A stretch of DNA of 8,277 nucleotides from Rhodobacteraceae bacterium UBA3087. GTDB lineage: Bacteria; Pseudomonadota; Alphaproteobacteria; Rhodobacterales; Rhodobacteraceae. Within the stretch, counting starts at the first letter, position 1; every line of letters begins with the position of its first letter. The stretch lies in contig DFBF01000274.1 in assembly GCA_002367285.1 (NCBI GenBank), positions 5,141-13,417 of the forward strand. The letters are read 5' to 3'. Below are positions 5,971 to 8,277 of the stretch, one piece after another. The translations under genes were made by a program, and so were the position numbers. The notes beneath the pieces were generated by a model. That model saw nothing but the letters and a program-made list of their open reading frames with translations. It was not told the DNA's origin and searched no databases.

Positions 5971-6989
5971 GCGATCAGCTCCAACAGAGCCAGTTCGGCG
6001 GGGGACAGTTTCGGCACAGATTTCAACTGCTTGCGCAGCGCGACATAGTCGTCATCCTGCATCAGCCGCTCCAGGGTTGCGCGGTGGGCGGTGACGGCAT
6101 CGTCATGCAAGGCGGCGATTTCCTTGTCCGCTTTCAACGCCTTCAACTCGGCCCGCAGGCGCGGCAAATAGCGGTGGATTGATGTATCCGTAAACGCATC
6201 ATCATTGCGTTCGCGCCAATAACTGTCGTCAAAATCGCGGTTTTCGCGGTTTACATCACCCCGGTCGTTTTTCACCAAATAACTGTCCAGCGAGCGCAGC
6301 GCATAGTGGTTCAGCGTCGCCAATTCACGCGCGCCTTGGGCGGGGAATTTGCGAATGCGGCGTTTGTTGGCGGCGGTGCGGAATTTCCACGGCACGTCAT
6401 TGCCGCCACCGTCTTTCCAGTCGGGGCGGCGACCCTTGGCCAGATTGTCCTTCATAAACGGGCGATGCGCACCATAGTATTTCACAGGAAAATCGTGCCG
6501 GATCAATGTTTTGACTTCTTGGGCGGTCTGGTCACACCAGATGTCCGGGTTGTGCGATTTGGTGAATTGTTCGATCACCGGCGCGTCGTCAAAGGTGTCG
6601 ATATCGGCATTGGCAAAGAACTGGAACGTCACCGAAATCGCGTGCGGGTCCCCGCTGGCCTCGATCAGATCGGGGATCGTGCCGTCGCCCACATGGATGT
6701 TCAGGAATTCGTCGACATCGGCGATCCAGACCCAATCCGACGACATGACCAGATCATGGGATTTGGCGGCTTTCAACGCCTCCATCTGGTAGTTGCGCCC
6801 CTGGGCCGGGTTGGGCAGGTGGGTGACCATGCCACGGTCCTGCAACGCATCCAGCAACTTGTCGGTCGCATCGGTGCAATCGTTTGAATAGAAAAGGAAA
6901 TCCGTGACGCCAAGAACACGATGAAAGGCGATCCATTCCAACAGGAACGGGCCTTCGTTTTTGACGCAGGTGACAGCGGTGATGCGCAT
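5967..6989 (-). CDS. GT2-family glycosyltransferase (Glyco_tranf_2_4 type), first gene of the glycan operon
   Basis: A 340-residue soluble glycosyltransferase of the same family as the other two GT modules in the window. It has the opening ITAVTCVKNEG (3-13), YSNDCTDATD (34-43), the metal/donor motif D91-V-D93-E-F and LNHYALRSLDSYLVK. It departs from its paralogues where they have WRLFG: here the block reads TFQFFAN, and the RGRA-LH segment is replaced by an acidic stretch (RGDVNRENRDFDDSYW). It may therefore use a different donor or acceptor. The C-terminal 70 residues are charged and helical. The ATG at 6989 is preceded by a G-rich stretch (GGGCGGGGTG) that is only a fair ribosome binding site. 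As the first gene after the 175-bp gap it probably carries the operon promoter; its stop overlaps the sulfotransferase start as ATGA. Confidence 0.92.
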   Translation of the reverse strand: MRITAVTCVKNEGPFLLEWIAFHRVLGVTDFLFYSNDCTDATDKLLDALQDRGMVTHLPNPAQGRNYQMEALKAAKSHDLVMSSDWVWIADVDEFLNIHVGDGTIPDLIEASGDPHAISVTFQFFANADIDTFDDAPVIEQFTKSHNPDIWCDQTAQEVKTLIRHDFPVKYYGAHRPFMKDNLAKGRRPDWKDGGGNDVPWKFRTAANKRRIRKFPAQGARELATLNHYALRSLDSYLVKNDRGDVNRENRDFDDSYWRERNDDAFTDTSIHRYLPRLRAELKALKADKEIAALHDDAVTAHRATLERLMQDDDYVALRKQLKSVPKLSPAELALLELIA

Positions 6990-7164
6990 AGCTACACCCC
7001 GCCCATTTGGGTCTTCAAACTCGTCATTCGTCTGCCTGCCATTGGGATGCGCGGTTCACTCTGTGCTATCCCGTTATTGTTTCCAATATATGTGGCAGAT
7101 TCCTGATTTTTCGTCAACTTTTGCTATAATGAGAACAATCAACTGTTGCCTCAGAGACTCGCCC
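6990..7164. promoter_or_regulatory. AT-richer intergenic region, likely glycan-operon promoter region
   Basis: This 175-bp gap separates the end of the lysE-type gene from the first glycosyltransferase and is visibly more AT-rich than the surrounding coding DNA. On the minus strand there is a TTGACG hexamer (7117-7112) and a TATATT hexamer (7090-7085), but they are 21 bases apart, too far for an ideal sigma70 pair, so the exact promoter is not resolved. No gene, tRNA or strong terminator is visible here. Confidence 0.4.
7122..7130 (+). promoter_or_regulatory. Extended -10 element on the plus strand
   Basis: TGCTATAAT matches an extended -10 promoter (TGn plus consensus TATAAT), standing out in GC-rich DNA. 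The best upstream hexamer is only CTGATT at 7103-7108 with 16-base spacing. A transcript from here would start near 7137 and run antisense into the 3' end of the lysE-type gene. There is no credible plus-strand gene downstream, so it is either an antisense promoter or a chance match. Confidence 0.3.
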
Positions 7165-7785
7165 TCAGCTGCGCGCCATGCTGGCGGTCAATGCACCCAT
7201 AGAGACAAGGGCGCCCCCGCCAAATCGGGTCATCCATTTCAGCACGCCGGGGCGGCGGATGCGGGCACGCAGGCGGTCGGCCAGCAAGGCATAGGCCAGC
7301 GCGTTGACCGCAGCGAGGCTGACAAAGGTGGCGATCAGAATGCCAAACTGTGGGCCGAGGGCCGCGTCGGGGCGGATGAACTGCGGTACAAAGGCGATGA
7401 AGAAGGCGATGGATTTCGGGTTCAGCGCGGTCACGGCAGCAGCGTGGAAAAAGATGGATTTCACAGGTTTTTCAAGCGGGTCCCCCATATCCAGCGACAT
7501 CGGTGGGGCGCGCAGCAGCTTGATGCCAAGATAGATCAGATAGGCCGCTCCGACCCATTTCAGCGCGGTGAACAGCGTGGCCGATGCCAGCACCAGCGCG
7601 CCAAGCCCCAGAAGCGAGGCCGTCATGGCCACCAGGTCGCCCAACGCCACGCCCAAGGCCATGCCAACCGCGACCCGTTTGCCCTGGGTCAGCGCATAGG
7701 ACAGCACCAACAGGACCGTCGGGCCGGGGATCAGAAGGATTGCGAAACAGGCGGCAACAAAGGCCAGCCACAGGTCGAAGGCCAT
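7165..7785 (-). CDS. LysE/RhtB-family amino-acid exporter
   Basis: A 206-residue inner-membrane protein of the LysE/RhtB family, which exports amino acids or derivatives using the membrane gradient; length is typical for the family (about 205). About six hydrophobic segments are visible, roughly at 5-27, 38-62, 64-90, 110-134, 145-170 and 185-203. The family signature near the N-terminus is IPGPTVLLVL, matching the usual GPGP block, and NPKS follows in the middle as in most members. The ATG at 7785 has AAGGA 7 bases upstream. It lies 57 bp downstream of gcdH on the same strand, with a strong hairpin between, so co-transcription is possible but may be attenuated. The substrate cannot be told; placement next to a lysine/tryptophan degradation gene is only a weak hint. 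Confidence 0.93.
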   Translation of the reverse strand: MAFDLWLAFVAACFAILLIPGPTVLLVLSYALTQGKRVAVGMALGVALGDLVAMTASLLGLGALVLASATLFTALKWVGAAYLIYLGIKLLRAPPMSLDMGDPLEKPVKSIFFHAAAVTALNPKSIAFFIAFVPQFIRPDAALGPQFGILIATFVSLAAVNALAYALLADRLRARIRRPGVLKWMTRFGGGALVSMGALTASMARS

Positions 7786-7797
7786 GAGAATATCCTT

Positions 7798-7825
7798 TCA
7801 GGTGACCCGCTCAGGGGTCACCTGA
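7798..7825 (-). terminator. Strong 11-bp hairpin between gcdH and the lysE-type gene
   Basis: TCAGGTGACCC (7798-7808) and GGGTCACCTGA (7815-7825) form a perfect 11-bp stem with a 6-base loop. It starts 17 bases after the gcdH stop and ends right before the AAGGA ribosome binding site of the lysE-type gene. Neither strand has a following T-run, so it is not a textbook intrinsic terminator. It may still end or attenuate gcdH transcription, protect the gcdH mRNA 3' end, or act as an operator, since the palindrome would suit a dimeric regulator. Confidence 0.5.
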
Positions 7826-7842
7826 TTGGGGCCAATGTCAAT

Positions 7843-8277
7843 TCAGAAAAACGCCTGCAAGCCGGTTTGGGCGCGGCCCAGGATCAACGCGTGCACGTCA
7901 TGGGTGCCCTCGTAAGTGTTCACGGTTTCCAGGTTCATCATGTGGCGAATGACCTGAAAATCCTGCGAAATGCCGTTGCCGCCGTGCATGTCACGCGCGT
8001 GCCGGGCGATTTCCAGCGCCTTGCCGCAGTTGTTGCGCTTCATCAGCGAAATCATTTCCGGCGCGGCGTTGGCGTCGTCCATCAAACGGCCAATGCGCAA
8101 CGATCCTTGCAGGCCCAGGGTGATTTCTGTCTGCATATTGGCCAGTTTCAGCTGGAACAACTGGGTTTGGGCCAGCGGTTTGTTGAACTGTTTGCGATCC
8201 AGCCCGTATTGACGCGCCGCGTGCCAGCAGAATTCGGCCGCGCCCAAAACGCCCCAGGAAATGCCGTACCGCGCCCG
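7843..8277 (-). CDS. gcdH: Glutaryl-CoA dehydrogenase, C-terminal part (cut by window edge)
   Basis: The C-terminal 144 residues of an acyl-CoA dehydrogenase-fold flavoenzyme; the start lies beyond the right edge, and the frame is open to 8277 (RARYGISWGVLGAAEF at the edge). Glutaryl-CoA dehydrogenase oxidises and decarboxylates glutaryl-CoA to crotonyl-CoA with FAD in lysine and tryptophan breakdown. Recognised by blocks typical of GcdH rather than other acyl-CoA dehydrogenases: ARQYGLDRKQFNKPLA, LKRNNCGKALEIAR, MHGGNGIS, and NTYEGTHDVHALILGRA, whose Glu in YEGT is the catalytic base in characterised GcdH enzymes. The C-terminus QTGLQAFF also fits. The substrate-specificity Arg lies outside the window. 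It probably leads a transcript that may continue into the lysE-type gene. Confidence 0.95.
   Translation of the reverse strand, partial: RARYGISWGVLGAAEFCWHAARQYGLDRKQFNKPLAQTQLFQLKLANMQTEITLGLQGSLRIGRLMDDANAAPEMISLMKRNNCGKALEIARHARDMHGGNGISQDFQVIRHMMNLETVNTYEGTHDVHALILGRAQTGLQAFF

Noticed and set aside
4766..6094. A 442-codon plus-strand open frame
   Set aside because: It spans parts of three minus-strand genes with strong motifs and shows no domain of its own.
7836..7841. TTGACA on the minus strand just after the gcdH stop as a -35 box for the exporter gene
   Set aside because: At 16-18 bases downstream there is only a G/C-rich hairpin arm with no -10-like hexamer.
1..8277. CRISPR arrays, tRNA or rRNA genes, insertion sequences and transposases
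   Set aside because: No regularly spaced repeats, tRNA-like cloverleaf, rRNA blocks, transposase motifs or terminal inverted repeats were seen.

Overview
The window is GC-rich, tightly packed DNA, and nearly every gene lies on the minus strand (transcribed right to left). Codon use, an FNR/FnrL-type box at the left edge, and the protein types (alphaproteobacterial-looking glutaryl-CoA dehydrogenase, LysE exporter, and the FkbM / sulfotransferase / GT2 set with NDC and D-x-DEF motifs) suggest an alphaproteobacterium, most likely Rhodobacterales (Roseobacter-type). This assignment is inferred from recalled sequence resemblance, not from a search.

Layout from the right edge leftwards, in transcription order. 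(1) The 3' part of a glutaryl-CoA dehydrogenase gene (gcdH) enters from the right edge. After a short gap holding a strong hairpin comes a LysE/RhtB-family exporter gene. (2) A 175-bp AT-richer gap (6990-7164) is probably the promoter region of the next unit. (3) A compact five-gene block (6989 to 1195) follows: GT2 glycosyltransferase, sulfotransferase, a 777-residue fusion of a sulfotransferase-like domain and a GT2 domain, an FkbM-type methyltransferase, and a third GT2 glycosyltransferase. Three of the four junctions overlap by 1 or 4 bases and the fourth has a 5-base gap, so the block is almost certainly one translationally coupled operon. (4) After a 134-bp gap comes a 323-residue protein with an alpha/beta-hydrolase-like core whose nucleophile position is not Ser. 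(5) The last 88 bp hold a perfect TTGAY-N4-RTCAA FNR-type site, which probably serves a gene beyond the left edge.

The three GT2 modules are clearly paralogous (same N-terminal C-x-K/R-NE block, NDC block, D-I/V-DEF metal motif and LNHYAL block). Together with one intact sulfotransferase, one degenerate sulfotransferase-like domain and an O-methyltransferase-type enzyme, they suggest building and decorating a surface or exported glycan with sulfate and methyl groups. No polymerase, flippase or ABC exporter for such a glycan is in the window, so the product is unknown. The most unusual item is the fusion protein: its sulfotransferase half has lost the visible PAPS-binding residues while the GT half looks intact.
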